Shown one piece after another: positions 1 to 9,997 of a DNA stretch of 64,000 bases. The translations under genes and the position numbers were made by a program. The stretch's first letter is position 1. Each line of letters begins with the position of its first letter. Source of the stretch: Rhizobium sp. Root482 (GTDB lineage: Bacteria; Pseudomonadota; Alphaproteobacteria; Rhizobiales; Rhizobiaceae); NCBI RefSeq assembly GCF_001426565.1, contig NZ_LMFA01000001.1, forward strand, positions 145,289 to 209,288, in the 5' to 3' direction. A model generated the notes under the pieces. It was not told where the DNA came from and did no database searches. It was given only the letters and a program-made list of their open reading frames with translations.

Positions 1-779
1 GGCTGCTCGTAGATTTCCTTTTCCATGAAATGGCGATGATTGCCCTTGTCGACCATATAGGCGGCCGCGACCGAGACCTGACGCGGCCGTGAAACCGGCT
101 TGCCGTCATGGTCGAGGATTTCGACGCCCTCGGCGCTCAGCACCGCCCAGTCGCCATCGATCAGATAAGTGATCTCGTTGGTGAAGGGCGACAGCGCGAT
201 GGCATCGGAACCGAGGAACATTTCCCCCTTGCCGAAGCCGACCGCCAGCGGCGGGCCGCTGCGCGCCGCCATGATCGTCCCCGGCGCGTCCTGAAAGATC
301 ACAGCAAGCGCATAGGCGCCGGTGACCCGCCGCAGCATCGCCTGCATGGCATCCCGCTGGCTTGCTCCATCGCGGATCAGCTTTGCCAGCAGCTGCGCCA
401 CCACTTCCGTATCGGTCTGCGACCGGAAGACGGCGCCGCCGGCAATCAGTTCGTCCTTCAATTCGGAAAAATTCTCGATAATGCCGTTATGGACCACGGC
501 GATCCCGTCGGTGAAATGCGGATGGGCATTGTCTTCCGTCGGTGCGCCATGGGTCGCCCAGCGCGTATGGGCAATGCCGGTCCGGCCGGAAAGCGGCGCA
601 CCCCGCAGCTTGGTTTCCAGATTGACCAGCTTGCCTTCTGCGCGGCGGCGGTCGAGCACACCCTCATGGATCGTCGCCACCCCGGCGGAATCATAGCCGC
701 GATATTCAAGCCGTTTCAGCGCATCGACGAGCCGTTCGGAGACGGGCTGATTTCCAACGATACCGACGATGCCGCACAT
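1..779 (-). CDS. glmS: Glutamine--fructose-6-phosphate aminotransferase, N-terminal part (runs off window)
   Basis: GlmS makes glucosamine-6-phosphate from fructose-6-phosphate and glutamine, the first committed step to UDP-GlcNAc for peptidoglycan and lipid A. The reverse strand from the ATG at 779 reads MCGIVGIVG, with the catalytic Cys2 of class II glutaminases exposed after Met removal. The glutamine-binding segments RTGIAHTRWATHG and HNGIIENF follow, all in the Ntn-hydrolase domain. About 259 residues are present; the linker and the two SIS isomerase domains lie beyond base 1. A GGAG lies about 11 bases before the ATG. glmU sits upstream on the same strand, so the two steps of the pathway are probably transcribed together. 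Identification is firm; only the 5' part of the gene is visible. Confidence 0.96.
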   Translation of the reverse strand, partial: MCGIVGIVGNQPVSERLVDALKRLEYRGYDSAGVATIHEGVLDRRRAEGKLVNLETKLRGAPLSGRTGIAHTRWATHGAPTEDNAHPHFTDGIAVVHNGIIENFSELKDELIAGGAVFRSQTDTEVVAQLLAKLIRDGASQRDAMQAMLRRVTGAYALAVIFQDAPGTIMAARSGPPLAVGFGKGEMFLGSDAIALSPFTNEITYLIDGDWAVLSAEGVEILDHDGKPVSRPRQVSVAAAYMVDKGNHRHFMEKEIYEQ

Positions 780-934
780 ATTTAAAACTTCTCCGCAATT
801 GACTTTCTGCCGGCGCCGCCCGTCCGCGCCCGCCAACATCCTATTTCAGGTGACGCTTTGGTACTGGATTCCGGAAAATGCGCAATCGGCCCAAACTCAC
901 TTTCGGTTTCAGGTTTTAACCGACGCCGGGCCTG

Positions 935-2293
935 CTACTTGTTCTGTCTCTTTGCCTTTTCCGCCTGATAGCGTTCGCGCAGGAGTTTCGCCCGTCCTGG
1001 CTTTATCTCCTGGCGCGCGCGGCCGAAGGCCACCGCATCTTCGGGAACGTCCTCGGTGACGACGCTGCCGGAGGCGACCAGCGCACCGTCGCCGATGCTG
1101 ACGGGCGCCACCAGCGCGCTGTTGGAGCCGATGAAGACATTGGCGCCGATTTGGGTCACGTGCTTGTTGACGCCATCATAGTTGCAGGTGATCGTGCCCG
1201 CGCCGATATTGGTCCTGGCGCCGATGAAGGCGTCGCCGATATAGGTGAGATGATTGACCTTGGCGCCAGCGCCGATCTCGGCCTTCTTCACCTCGCAAAA
1301 ATTGCCGACCTTCGCATCGGCGCCCAGATTGGCGCCCGGACGCAGCCGTGCATAGGGGCCGACAGCCGCGCCGGCACCCACATGGGCGCCTTCGAGATGG
1401 GAGAAGGCGTGAATGACCGCGCCGCTTTCGATGGTGACGCCGGGACCGAAGACCACATTCGGCTCGATCGTCACATCCGGGTCGATCCTGGTGTCATAGG
1501 CAAGAAATACCGTTTCCGGGGCGATCATCGAGACGCCGGACACCATCATCTCGTGGCGGCGGCGTTTTTGCCAGATCGCCTCGATCGCCGCCAGTTCGGC
1601 GCGATTATTGCAACCGGTCAGTTCCGTTTCCGGCGCCTCGACGGCGATCGCCTTGCCGCCGGCCGCGCGCGCGATCTCGACGATATCGGTGAGATAATAT
1701 TCGCCCTTTGCATTGGCATTGCCGATCCGGCCGAGCAGATCCAGCGCTTTCGCGCCGTTGATGGCCATCAGGCCGCCGTTGCAATAGCTGATCTTCCGCT
1801 CGTCCTCGGAGGCGTCCTTCTCCTCACGGATTGCCAGGAGTGCGCCGTTCTCGATGATCAGCCGGCCATAGCCCGTGGGATCGGCGGTCCTGAAGCCGAT
1901 GACGACGACGTCATTGCCGTCCGCCAGCCCCCGTCGCGCGGCCATCAGCGGCGCAGCCGTAATCAGCGGCGTATCGCCGAAGACGACGAGAATATCGTCA
2001 TACCCCCTGGCGATCGCCTCCCTGGCGGCAAGCACCGCGTGGCCCGTGCCAAGGCGCTCCGTCTGGACGAAGGCGGAACCATCGATATCGTCGCGGCGGG
2101 CAGCCGCCGTCACCGCATCCGCGTCGCGGCCGACCACCAGCGCCACCGATGAGATCGAGGCCCCGACCAGCGATTCCACCACATGGGCGATCATCGGCCT
2201 GCCGGCAACCGGATGCAGGACCTTCGACCTGGAGGATTTCATCCGGGTGCTTTCCCCCGCGGCAAGGACGACCGCCATGCATGTGCGCTTCAT
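935..2293 (-). CDS. glmU: Bifunctional GlcNAc-1-P uridyltransferase / GlcN-1-P acetyltransferase GlmU
   Basis: GlmU acetylates glucosamine-1-phosphate and then transfers UMP to give UDP-GlcNAc in the cytoplasm. The 452-residue product has the nucleotidyltransferase signature [19 protein letters not shown] near residue 10. The C-terminal half, from about residue 250, is a left-handed beta-helix of hexapeptide repeats (I-G-A-G, V-G-N-F type). It contains the acetyltransferase core around [11 protein letters not shown]. Length matches the family (about 450-460). The stop is 155 bases upstream of the glmS start on the same strand, consistent with a glmU-glmS transcript. Confidence 0.97.
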   Translation of the reverse strand: MKRTCMAVVLAAGESTRMKSSRSKVLHPVAGRPMIAHVVESLVGASISSVALVVGRDADAVTAAARRDDIDGSAFVQTERLGTGHAVLAAREAIARGYDDILVVFGDTPLITAAPLMAARRGLADGNDVVVIGFRTADPTGYGRLIIENGALLAIREEKDASEDERKISYCNGGLMAINGAKALDLLGRIGNANAKGEYYLTDIVEIARAAGGKAIAVEAPETELTGCNNRAELAAIEAIWQKRRRHEMMVSGVSMIAPETVFLAYDTRIDPDVTIEPNVVFGPGVTIESGAVIHAFSHLEGAHVGAGAAVGPYARLRPGANLGADAKVGNFCEVKKAEIGAGAKVNHLTYIGDAFIGARTNIGAGTITCNYDGVNKHVTQIGANVFIGSNSALVAPVSIGDGALVASGSVVTEDVPEDAVAFGRARQEIKPGRAKLLRERYQAEKAKRQNK

Positions 2294-2471
2294 TCATCTT
2301 CTCCCGTCCGGCCCGAATCTGCCCGTTACATAGCAGGAAGATCCGGTGAGGAACATAAGCCGGGAACGCGCGAAAACGGGCGTCCCGCCACGTTAACTCC
2401 GATAAAACCCGATCATGTCATAAACACGGAAGGATTGTATCGAGCGGCTCCGCTCGCTGGGATGATAGAGA

Positions 2472-4220
2472 ATGCAGCTTTCGACGGATACAGTACCTCC
2501 CGCCAGGCTCACCGGCTTTTTCGCGAGACTCGCCCGCCAGCCCCTCATCGTGCTTGCCATCGTTTTTGCCTGCCTGCCGCTGGCACTGGCGACAACGCTC
2601 ACCATGCCGATCGGCCCGATGTATTGGGATCACTATATCTATCTCGACGCGGCCAATCGGATTGCCGATGGACAGATCCCGTCCATCCACTTCTTCGCGC
2701 CCGTCGGCGCGCTCGGCTATTATCTGTTTGCCGCCTGGCTCTATCTGTTTCCGGATGGCCATCCGCTCCTCCTGGCAAGCTGGTCGCTGATGACGGTGAC
2801 CGTGCCGCTGATGGCGCTCGTCCTTCTTGACGTGCAGAAACGATCCGTCGCTACGGCTTACGCCCTGCTGCTGCCATTCCTGTTCTTCTCGCTGCTGCCG
2901 TTCAATACCGGCGAATTCTATCCCTATCCGGGCTCGCACGGCTTTGCGATCTACAATCGCCAGGTCAGCCAATTGCTCTATGTGCTGGCCGCCGCACTTG
3001 TTTTCGTGCGCGGCTGGAAAATGCTAGCGGCGATCACCACCCTCGCCATGCTCGCCCTGACATTCGTGAAGGTCACCGGGCTGGTGGCGGGCGGGCTGCT
3101 GTGCCTGACGGCATTCCTCGCCGGGCGCCTGCGCTTCCATGCGGCGTTCCTCGCAGGCCTGCTTTTCCTGGCCGCCTGCGGCGTGATCGAATTGTGGTCG
3201 GGGCTGGTTTCGGCCTATGCGGGCGATATCCTCTCGCTTCTGGAAATCAACGATTCCAGCCTGTTGCCGCGGCTTCTGCAGGCAGCCTCGCTCAATTTTG
3301 GCATGGTGCTCGCCTGCTTTCTCCTTGCACTGGTCCTGCTTGCGCAGGGTTATCCGGTATTGCGCGGGGCATTGCGTGCCTTTGCCGCCCAGCCCGGGCG
3401 CCGTGCATTCACGGACATCCTGGACCAGCCGTTTTTCTGGCTGGCAGGTTTCCTCGCCGCCGGCCTGATCTTCGAGAGCCAGAACACCGGCAGCCAGGCC
3501 TTCATCTTCCTGTGGCCGCTACTGCTGGCCATTCTTGCGGCAAGTTACAGGCAGGCCAATTCCACGCGCTTTGCCGTCGTCGCCGTGCTGGTGCTGGCCG
3601 CCGCGCTGCCGCTCGCCGTCACCGTCGCGCAAAAATCCTCCCGCGCCTGGATTGGCACCTTGAACAATATCCCGCTCGCGCATCAGCATCTCAAGAGCAT
3701 GGGTGCGGTGAGCGCGCGCGAGGCCTTCCTGACGCGGGCGCAGCGCCTTCGGGAAAACTATATCGACTACCGGGATGCCTATGAGGCGATCGCCGATGCC
3801 GGCGAACTTCCGTCCTTCCTGCTCACCAGCGACTATGATTTCCAGGCTCTGTGGCTGCAGAGTGCCGACCAGGCGGTTTCGGCCGTTCTTGCCTATGAGG
3901 CAGCCAACGACATCCGCTTCGAGACGATCATGTCGATCGATTTCACCAGTCCTTTCGCCTGGCTGATGGATCGCCATGCGCCGGAACATATCGCCATCGG
4001 CGCCGACCCGACCCGCTCCGTTCCGGCTGCCGACCAAAGCGTCATCGATGCGGTCAGCGCCGTCGATATCGCGCTCTACCCCACCTGCCCGCCGACGCTT
4101 GGCCGGTTGAAGCTCTTGGAACTCTACGAGCCGATCCTTGAGGCTGGCCACACCCGCATCACACTGACGCCGTGCTACGACGCGTTCCTGCGCAAGGCGC
4201 TTCTCGCCAAGGAGGCCTGA
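2472..4220 (+). CDS. Polytopic membrane protein of unknown function (GT-C-like topology)
   Basis: I do not recognise a named family. The 582-residue product has a hydrophobic segment at about 28-48, then a large periplasmic-like loop (MYWDHYIYLDAANRIADGQ) with acidic residues. Roughly ten more membrane segments follow to about residue 385, then a soluble C-terminal domain of about 190 residues. An acidic first loop after TM1 followed by many TM helices resembles GT-C glycosyltransferases and O-antigen/arabinose transferases, but that is inference only. The ATG at 2472 is used; the upstream bases form a small hairpin and no strong ribosome site is evident. The stop codon directly abuts the convergent stop of the Na/Pi symporter gene. 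It is divergent from glmU. Confidence 0.75.
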   Translation: MQLSTDTVPPARLTGFFARLARQPLIVLAIVFACLPLALATTLTMPIGPMYWDHYIYLDAANRIADGQIPSIHFFAPVGALGYYLFAAWLYLFPDGHPLLLASWSLMTVTVPLMALVLLDVQKRSVATAYALLLPFLFFSLLPFNTGEFYPYPGSHGFAIYNRQVSQLLYVLAAALVFVRGWKMLAAITTLAMLALTFVKVTGLVAGGLLCLTAFLAGRLRFHAAFLAGLLFLAACGVIELWSGLVSAYAGDILSLLEINDSSLLPRLLQAASLNFGMVLACFLLALVLLAQGYPVLRGALRAFAAQPGRRAFTDILDQPFFWLAGFLAAGLIFESQNTGSQAFIFLWPLLLAILAASYRQANSTRFAVVAVLVLAAALPLAVTVAQKSSRAWIGTLNNIPLAHQHLKSMGAVSAREAFLTRAQRLRENYIDYRDAYEAIADAGELPSFLLTSDYDFQALWLQSADQAVSAVLAYEAANDIRFETIMSIDFTSPFAWLMDRHAPEHIAIGADPTRSVPAADQSVIDAVSAVDIALYPTCPPTLGRLKLLELYEPILEAGHTRITLTPCYDAFLRKALLAKEA

Positions 4221-5867
4221 TTACCGCGGCATCCTCAGCCGGCTTTCCGTCAGAAGCCCGCTTTCATCAAGGATGGGATGGGCGACGGAGACGATGTGCG
4301 CATTGATGCGCTTGAGATCGCGCAGGATATCGAGATGCAGCGAACTCGTCTGCAGGCTGTCGGTGCGGCCATCCCGCAGCCTTTCCAGGTGCCGCTCCGA
4401 CGATTGCTTCTCCATGCGCCGCACATCGACCTTGACCTCCATCAGATGGCGGGCGAGATCGGCATCGCGGGTGACGAAGATGGTCTGGGCGACACGGAGA
4501 TTGTCGATGGTCAGGTTGAACATCGAGGTCAGTTCCTGATAGCCGTCCTCGGAGAATTTAAGACCATTGTCGATCTTCTTCTTGACCTGCACGATCAGGC
4601 TCTTTTCGATGATATCGCCCATATGCTCCAGATTGATGGCATAGTCGATGATGACGATGGAGCGCCGGCCGTCCTCGTCGCTCAGGCCGGCGCGCCCGAG
4701 CCGAGACAGATAGAGCTTCACCTCCTGCTGCAGGGTATCCACCTGCTTTTCGAATTTTCCGACATCGCGCAGTTCGGAAAGATCGTTGCGCTCGAAGGCG
4801 TTCATCGTGCCGATCAGCATGGCCTCGATCAGGTCACCGACGCGCAGGACCTCCCGCGTGGCGCCGGAAAGGGCGATGATCGGCGTGGCAAGGGCACGGT
4901 CGTCGAGATGGAGCGGGCCGGCTTCCGCCTTCGGGTCGTCGGGGATAAGGCGGCGCATCATGTCCGACAGCAGCGAGGAGAACGGCCAAGCCAGGATGGC
5001 GAGCGCAACGTTGAACAGGAGGTGGATGTCGACCGGCAGTTTGTCGGGGGCAAGCGGCAGGGTCTGGAGAAATTCGGCAACCATCGGCGCGGCCGGCAAG
5101 GCGATGGCACAACCGATGGCGCGAACGAGGAGATTGCCGGCGGTCACGCGCCGGGCCGACGCCGAGGCGGACAGCGTCGCCATGACCGGCGGTATCGCGC
5201 CGCCGAGATTGGCGCCCAGCACGAGCGCGATGGTCAGCCCCGATGACAGGATCCCGGTGGTCGAAAGCGACAGGATGAGGACGACCACCGCCAGGCTCGA
5301 CGAAGAGGCGAATGCCAGTACCGCGGCAAAGATCAGGGCGACCGGCCAGGCGCTGTCGAGCATGCCGATGAATGCGGTGAGCGCCGGCGATTGCCGCATC
5401 GGCTCCGTTGCAAGCCCAAGAAGGTGCAGCGAGAGCAGCATCAGCCCGATCCCCACCAGCGCGGTGCCGGCCCCCTGCTTGGCGCTCGACCGCGCCGCCC
5501 GGTGCAGCACGACGCCGGCGAGGATGAGGAGCGGCGACAGCCAGCCGATGCCGGCCGCGACGATCCAGGCGGTGACGGCGGTTCCGACATTCGCCCCCAG
5601 GAGCACGATCTGCGCCATGCGCGCCCGCACCAGACCGCGTTCGACGAAGGCCGTGATCATCAACGCCGTCGCCGTGGAGCTCTGCAGGGCCACGGTTGCA
5701 ACGAAGCCGGCGAGGAACGACCGGACCGGTCCCTTCGTGCCCTGCGCCAGGCCCGTCCTCAGCCGGATGCCGAAGGCCCGCGTCGCCCCCTCCTTGACTT
5801 GCGACAGGCCGAACAACAACAAAGCCACGGACCCGAACAGATTGACCATGACGACAATGGATTCCAC
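4221..5867 (-). CDS. Na/Pi cotransporter family protein with C-terminal PhoU-like domain
   Basis: The product resembles the NptA/YjbB family of sodium-dependent phosphate carriers. Two repeated QSSTA-type motifs are expected; one is plain in the first half (VALQSSTATALMITAFVERGLV) and a second SSSLAVVVLILSLSTTGI lies near residue 190. About eight to nine membrane segments end near residue 320. A soluble PhoU-like helical region follows (about 340-545). I prefer the GTG start at 5867 because a GGAG lies seven bases upstream and the product then enters the first TM helix after about 10 residues; an in-frame ATG at 5906 and one at 5849 are alternatives. Length is about 548 residues. It may take up or export phosphate; direction cannot be read from sequence. 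Confidence 0.88.
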   Translation of the reverse strand: MESIVVMVNLFGSVALLLFGLSQVKEGATRAFGIRLRTGLAQGTKGPVRSFLAGFVATVALQSSTATALMITAFVERGLVRARMAQIVLLGANVGTAVTAWIVAAGIGWLSPLLILAGVVLHRAARSSAKQGAGTALVGIGLMLLSLHLLGLATEPMRQSPALTAFIGMLDSAWPVALIFAAVLAFASSSSLAVVVLILSLSTTGILSSGLTIALVLGANLGGAIPPVMATLSASASARRVTAGNLLVRAIGCAIALPAAPMVAEFLQTLPLAPDKLPVDIHLLFNVALAILAWPFSSLLSDMMRRLIPDDPKAEAGPLHLDDRALATPIIALSGATREVLRVGDLIEAMLIGTMNAFERNDLSELRDVGKFEKQVDTLQQEVKLYLSRLGRAGLSDEDGRRSIVIIDYAINLEHMGDIIEKSLIVQVKKKIDNGLKFSEDGYQELTSMFNLTIDNLRVAQTIFVTRDADLARHLMEVKVDVRRMEKQSSERHLERLRDGRTDSLQTSSLHLDILRDLKRINAHIVSVAHPILDESGLLTESRLRMPR

Positions 5868-5936
5868 GACTGTACTCCGGTTTCCGGGCCTCTTCGCACG
5901 GCACATGCGACTCGGCCGACTAGTCTACCAACGTTA

Positions 5937-5952
5937 GCATGTCCGAACATGC
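5937..5952. promoter_or_regulatory. Palindromic site GCATGT-N4-ACATGC upstream of the Na/Pi gene
   Basis: The arms are perfect 6-bp inverted repeats separated by CCGA, about 70 bases upstream of the probable Na/Pi carrier start and 290 upstream of ppiD. It lies in a 375-base divergent intergenic region (5868-6242) in which I see no gene. It could be a transcription-factor operator; no known consensus matches convincingly. The same region has a GCCGG/CCGGC stem-loop near 5997-6016. Confidence 0.3.
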
Positions 5953-6242
5953 GATGAGGTGCAAAGGGCGGGGAATGTCACAGGTTTTTCGGTTGCCGGC
6001 TAACAAAGTCCGGCATTGCATGGCCCCGAAGGGATATAGGGCATGCCAGCGCAAACGCCACACCGGGGCGGAGCCGAACCGTAGCGTAAGATATTTCACA
6101 GCGGCCGGCTGTCCGGCATGAGCAAGCCGCTTCTCCCTGATAATTTGCATCGCTGAACACTTCAATTCGCCGGCGGTTTGCTCTAAGGAACGAAATCGAT
6201 TGCCGCCCGGCGGCCCTGAATTACGACGAGGAATGCCCACTC

Positions 6243-8138
6243 ATGCTTGAATTCCTGCGAAGAGCCTCCCAGACCTGGGCTGTCAAAGGGCTGATGGCCC
6301 TTCTTGTTCTTTCCTTCGGTGTCTGGGGTGTATCGACATCGCTGGTACCGGGCGCGGCTGATGCGGTCGTCACGGTTGGCGACGTCAAGGTGTCACCGGG
6401 CGATTTCCGCCTCGCTTACGAACGGCAGCTTGCTCAGCTTTCCCGCCAGTTCGGCACGCGCCTCAGCCGCGAACAGGCCAAGGCATTCGGGGTGGAGGCG
6501 CAGGTCTATTCGCAGCTCGTCGCCGGCGCGACCCTCGACCAATTGTCCGAGGATATGAATCTCGGGCTTTCACAGGACCGGCTGGCAACGCTGATCAGCG
6601 AAGACCCGGCCTTTCACGGCGTCAACGGCCAGTTCGATCGCCTGACCTTCTCCAGCGTGCTGCGCAATGCCGGCTTGCGTGAACAGGATTATATCAACAA
6701 TCGCAGCCAGGTTGCCGTGCGCTCGCAGATCGTCGAGGCTTTGTCAGATGGCTATGAGCCGCCGAAGATTCTGGGTGACGCGCTTCGCCAATACCGCAAC
6801 GAGACGCGCAGCATCGATTATCTGCTCCTGTCCAATGCCAATGTCGATCCGGTCAAGGCGCCGTCCGACGACATGCTCGCCCCCTGGTTCGAAAGCCACA
6901 AGGTCGAATATCGCGCTCCGGAATTCCGCAAGGTCAGCTATGTGAAGCTGGAACCAGCCGATATCGCCGATCCCGCCTCGGTCACCGAGGAGGAAATCCG
7001 CGCCGAATACGAGAAGCGCAAGGACAATTTCCGCACGGCTGAAACCCGCACCGTCGAGCAACTCTCGTTCCCGTCGCGTCAGGAAGCCGACGAAGCGGCG
7101 GCCAAGCTTGCGACAGGCACGAGCTTCGACACATTGGTCACCGCCTCCGGCAAGACAGCCGGCGATGTCCTGCTGGGTGATTTCACCCGCGACCGGATGC
7201 CCGATGCCAAGATCGCCGACGCGGTTTTTGCAGCGCCGGCGGACGGCCGGACGACGCCGGTGGTGGATGGTGCCTTCGGCCCCGTCATCCTGCGCGTTAC
7301 CAATATTAAGCCGGAAACCGTCCGCAGTTTCGACGAGGTCAAGGAAGAGCTGCGCACCGAGCTTGCCCTTTCCAATGCCGCCAACGAGGTCATGGCCGTC
7401 CATGACAAATTCGAGGAAGCCCGCCTTTCGGGCGCGACCATGCAGGAAGCAGCCAGCCAGACGAACCTCAAGCTGGTGGTGCTCGACGCCGTGGATGCGC
7501 GCGGAAACGATGCGGATGGCGAGGAAATCGCTGGCATCCCCGAGGCAAAGAGCCTGCTGGAGGAAGCCTTCAAGGCGGATGCCGGCGCAGAAACCCTGCC
7601 CGTCAATCTCGGCCGCGACGGCTATGTCTGGTTCGATGTCGAGGAGATTACCCCGGCACGCGACCGGACGCTGGAAGAAGCCCGTGAAAGGGTCGTCGCC
7701 GACTGGACGGCCGAGCAGCAACGCACGCAACTGGCAGCCAAGGCGACCGAACTGAAGGCGCGCCTGGAAAAAGGCGAAACCCTGGCGGCCATTGCCACCG
7801 AGCTCGGCATCGCCGTCGAAACCAAGACCGGGCTTCGCCGTGGTGCGGAAGATGCGGCGCTGAGCCCGGCGGCTGTCGCCGCGGCCTTTTCCGGACCGAA
7901 CGAACTGGTTGCCAACGCCCCCGGCGTCGGCGGCGAAGGGCAAATTCTGCTGAAGGTCACCGCGGTCGACGACAGCAATCCCGGCGATGTGCTTGACAAT
8001 GACGCGCGGCAGATCGACGCCATGGCAGAGGCAAGCGGCGACGATATTCTCGACCAGATGGTCAGCGAGTTGCAGAAGGGCTACGGTGTTTCGATCAACC
8101 AGCAGCTCGCCGAACTGGCGCTGACGCAGCAGCGGTAA
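6243..8138 (+). CDS. ppiD: PpiD-like membrane-anchored peptidyl-prolyl isomerase / SurA-N chaperone
   Basis: This is a periplasmic folding factor anchored by one N-terminal helix (about residues 15-36, after a short basic cytoplasmic end). A SurA_N-like chaperone domain (about 40-190) follows, then a parvulin-type PPIase domain (about 250-355), then a second degenerate parvulin-like unit to about 600. Length 631 matches the PpiD family. The ATG at 6243 follows a GAGGAA ribosome site. It begins a dense run ppiD-trpD-trpC-moaC-moeA on the plus strand with gaps of 15 bases or less, so cotranscription is likely. The link to tryptophan synthesis is positional, not functional. Confidence 0.92.
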   Translation: MLEFLRRASQTWAVKGLMALLVLSFGVWGVSTSLVPGAADAVVTVGDVKVSPGDFRLAYERQLAQLSRQFGTRLSREQAKAFGVEAQVYSQLVAGATLDQLSEDMNLGLSQDRLATLISEDPAFHGVNGQFDRLTFSSVLRNAGLREQDYINNRSQVAVRSQIVEALSDGYEPPKILGDALRQYRNETRSIDYLLLSNANVDPVKAPSDDMLAPWFESHKVEYRAPEFRKVSYVKLEPADIADPASVTEEEIRAEYEKRKDNFRTAETRTVEQLSFPSRQEADEAAAKLATGTSFDTLVTASGKTAGDVLLGDFTRDRMPDAKIADAVFAAPADGRTTPVVDGAFGPVILRVTNIKPETVRSFDEVKEELRTELALSNAANEVMAVHDKFEEARLSGATMQEAASQTNLKLVVLDAVDARGNDADGEEIAGIPEAKSLLEEAFKADAGAETLPVNLGRDGYVWFDVEEITPARDRTLEEARERVVADWTAEQQRTQLAAKATELKARLEKGETLAAIATELGIAVETKTGLRRGAEDAALSPAAVAAAFSGPNELVANAPGVGGEGQILLKVTAVDDSNPGDVLDNDARQIDAMAEASGDDILDQMVSELQKGYGVSINQQLAELALTQQR

Positions 8139-8153
8139 AGTAAAGGGAAACGC

Positions 8154-9167
8154 ATGCCGGATCTGAAGCCTTTCGTCGCCAAGGTCGCTGCTGGCGAGGC
8201 GCTCAACCGCCAGGATGCCCGATCCGCATTCGAAATCATCATGTCCGGCGAGGCGACACCGTCGCAGATCGGCGGCTTCCTGATGGCGCTTCGGGTGCGC
8301 GGCGAGACGGTGGACGAGATCGTCGGCGCCGTCGGCGCCATGCGGGCCCGCATGCTCACCGTCGAGGCGCCTGCCGATGCCGTCGATATCGTCGGGACCG
8401 GCGGGGATGGTGCCGGGACCTATAATATTTCGACGCTGGCCGCCCTGATCGTCTCCGGTGCCGGCGTTCCCGTCGCCAAGCATGGCAATCGCGCGCTCAG
8501 TTCGAAATCGGGAACCGCCGACGCGCTTTCCTGTCTCGGCGTCAAGCTCGATATCGGTCCCGACGCGATTTCGCGCTGTATCCGCGAGGCAGGCCTCGGC
8601 TTCATGTTCGCCCAGCAGCACCATTCGGCCATGCGTCATGTCGGCCCTACGCGCGTCGAGCTCGGCACCCGGACGATCTTCAACCTGCTCGGCCCCCTGT
8701 CCAATCCCGCCGGCGTCACCCGTCAGCTTGTCGGCGTCTTTGCACCGCACTGGCTCGTGCCGGTGGCCGAGGTACTGCGCGATCTCGGCTCGAAGAGCGT
8801 TTGGGTCGTCTATGGCGACGGTCTCGACGAGATCACCACGACCGGCGTGACGCAGGTTGCGGCGCTCGAGAATGGCGAGATCCGGACATTCGAGCTGACG
8901 CCCGGTGATTTCGGCCTGGAAACGGTTTCGCTCAGTGATTTGAAGGGTGGCGACGGGGCGCATAATGCGGTTGCGTTGAAGGGCGTTCTCGAAGGGGCGG
9001 CAACGCCCTATCGCGACATCTCCCTTGCCAATGCCGCTGCCTCGCTGCTGATTGCGGGGCGTGCCGGCGATCTTGCCGAGGGCATGGCGCTCGCCCGCCA
9101 GTCGCTTGCAACCGGCGCGGCGAACGCCACGCTGGAACGGCTTGTCCTGGCCTCGAACGCAGCCTAG
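8154..9167 (+). CDS. trpD: Anthranilate phosphoribosyltransferase
   Basis: TrpD transfers phosphoribose from PRPP to anthranilate, the second step of tryptophan synthesis. The 337-residue product has the PRPP/Mg loop [14 protein letters not shown] at residues 81-94 and the anthranilate-binding [17 protein letters not shown] at 109-125, both hallmark motifs. Length is typical (about 335-345). It starts 15 bases after ppiD with GGGAAA upstream and is followed after 11 bases by trpC. No fusion to TrpG is present. Confidence 0.98.
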   Translation: MPDLKPFVAKVAAGEALNRQDARSAFEIIMSGEATPSQIGGFLMALRVRGETVDEIVGAVGAMRARMLTVEAPADAVDIVGTGGDGAGTYNISTLAALIVSGAGVPVAKHGNRALSSKSGTADALSCLGVKLDIGPDAISRCIREAGLGFMFAQQHHSAMRHVGPTRVELGTRTIFNLLGPLSNPAGVTRQLVGVFAPHWLVPVAEVLRDLGSKSVWVVYGDGLDEITTTGVTQVAALENGEIRTFELTPGDFGLETVSLSDLKGGDGAHNAVALKGVLEGAATPYRDISLANAAASLLIAGRAGDLAEGMALARQSLATGAANATLERLVLASNAA

Positions 9168-9178
9168 GGAATGATGCT

Positions 9179-9997
9179 ATGGCCGATATTCTGCAGAAGA
9201 TCGAATTCTACAAACGGCAGGAAATCGCCGCGGCAAAGGCCAGTGTCAGCCTTGCCGAACTGAAGGCCATGGCGGCCGACCAGGAAGCCCCGCGGGGGTT
9301 CCACAAGGCGCTCAAGACCCGACAGGCGACAGGCGATTTCGGACTGATCGCCGAGATCAAGAAGGCCAGCCCTTCCAAAGGGTTGATCCGCGCCGATTTC
9401 GACCCGCCCGTTCTGGCCGAAGCTTACGAGGCTGGCGGCGCGGCCTGTCTTTCGGTCCTGACGGATGGTCCGAGCTTTCAAGGCTCGCCGGAATTCCTGA
9501 CCGCAGCCCGAAATGCCTGCGCGCTTCCGGCGCTCCGCAAGGATTTCATGTTCGACACCTACCAGATTCACGAAGCCCGCGCCTGGGGCGCCGATTGCAT
9601 CCTGCTGATCATGGCATCACTGCATACCGACGATGCCCGCCGCCTCGAGGAGGAAGCCTTTTCCCTCGGCATGGACGTGCTTGTCGAAGTGCATGACGAG
9701 GAGGAACTGGAGCGGGCGCTGAAGCTTGCCTCGCCGCTTCTCGGCATCAACAACCGCAACCTGAAGACCTTCGAGGTCGATATCGCCCTTTCGGAGAAAC
9801 TGGCGCCATTGGTTCCAGCCGAACGACTGCTGGTCGGCGAAAGCGGCATTTTCAGCCATCAGGATTGCGCACGCCTGGCGAAATGCGGCATCACCACCTT
9901 TCTCGTCGGCGAAAGCCTGATGCGGCAGGACGATGTCGCCGCCGCGACCCGCATGCTTCTAGCCGGCTCTGCCGATACCCCGGCCGGCCGTCAATGA
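9179..9997 (+). CDS. trpC: Indole-3-glycerol phosphate synthase
   Basis: TrpC closes the indole ring from carboxyphenylaminodeoxyribulose-5-phosphate. The 272-residue TIM barrel shows the catalytic strand [11 protein letters not shown] at residues 58-68, [21 protein letters not shown], the [12 protein letters not shown] strand and the phosphate-binding GESGIFS. It is monofunctional (no TrpF fusion). Its TGA overlaps the moaC ATG in an ATGA junction, suggesting translational coupling. Confidence 0.98.
   Translation: MADILQKIEFYKRQEIAAAKASVSLAELKAMAADQEAPRGFHKALKTRQATGDFGLIAEIKKASPSKGLIRADFDPPVLAEAYEAGGAACLSVLTDGPSFQGSPEFLTAARNACALPALRKDFMFDTYQIHEARAWGADCILLIMASLHTDDARRLEEEAFSLGMDVLVEVHDEEELERALKLASPLLGINNRNLKTFEVDIALSEKLAPLVPAERLLVGESGIFSHQDCARLAKCGITTFLVGESLMRQDDVAAATRMLLAGSADTPAGRQ

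Noticed and set aside
108-785. Long plus-strand frame across glmS
   Set aside because: It is antisense to the clear GlmS N-terminus and shows no domain; an artefact of high GC at third positions.
6744-8963. 739-codon minus-strand frame across ppiD and trpD
   Set aside because: It spans two genuine genes on the other strand, is rich in Arg/Gly/Asp repeats without motif, and has no ribosome site.
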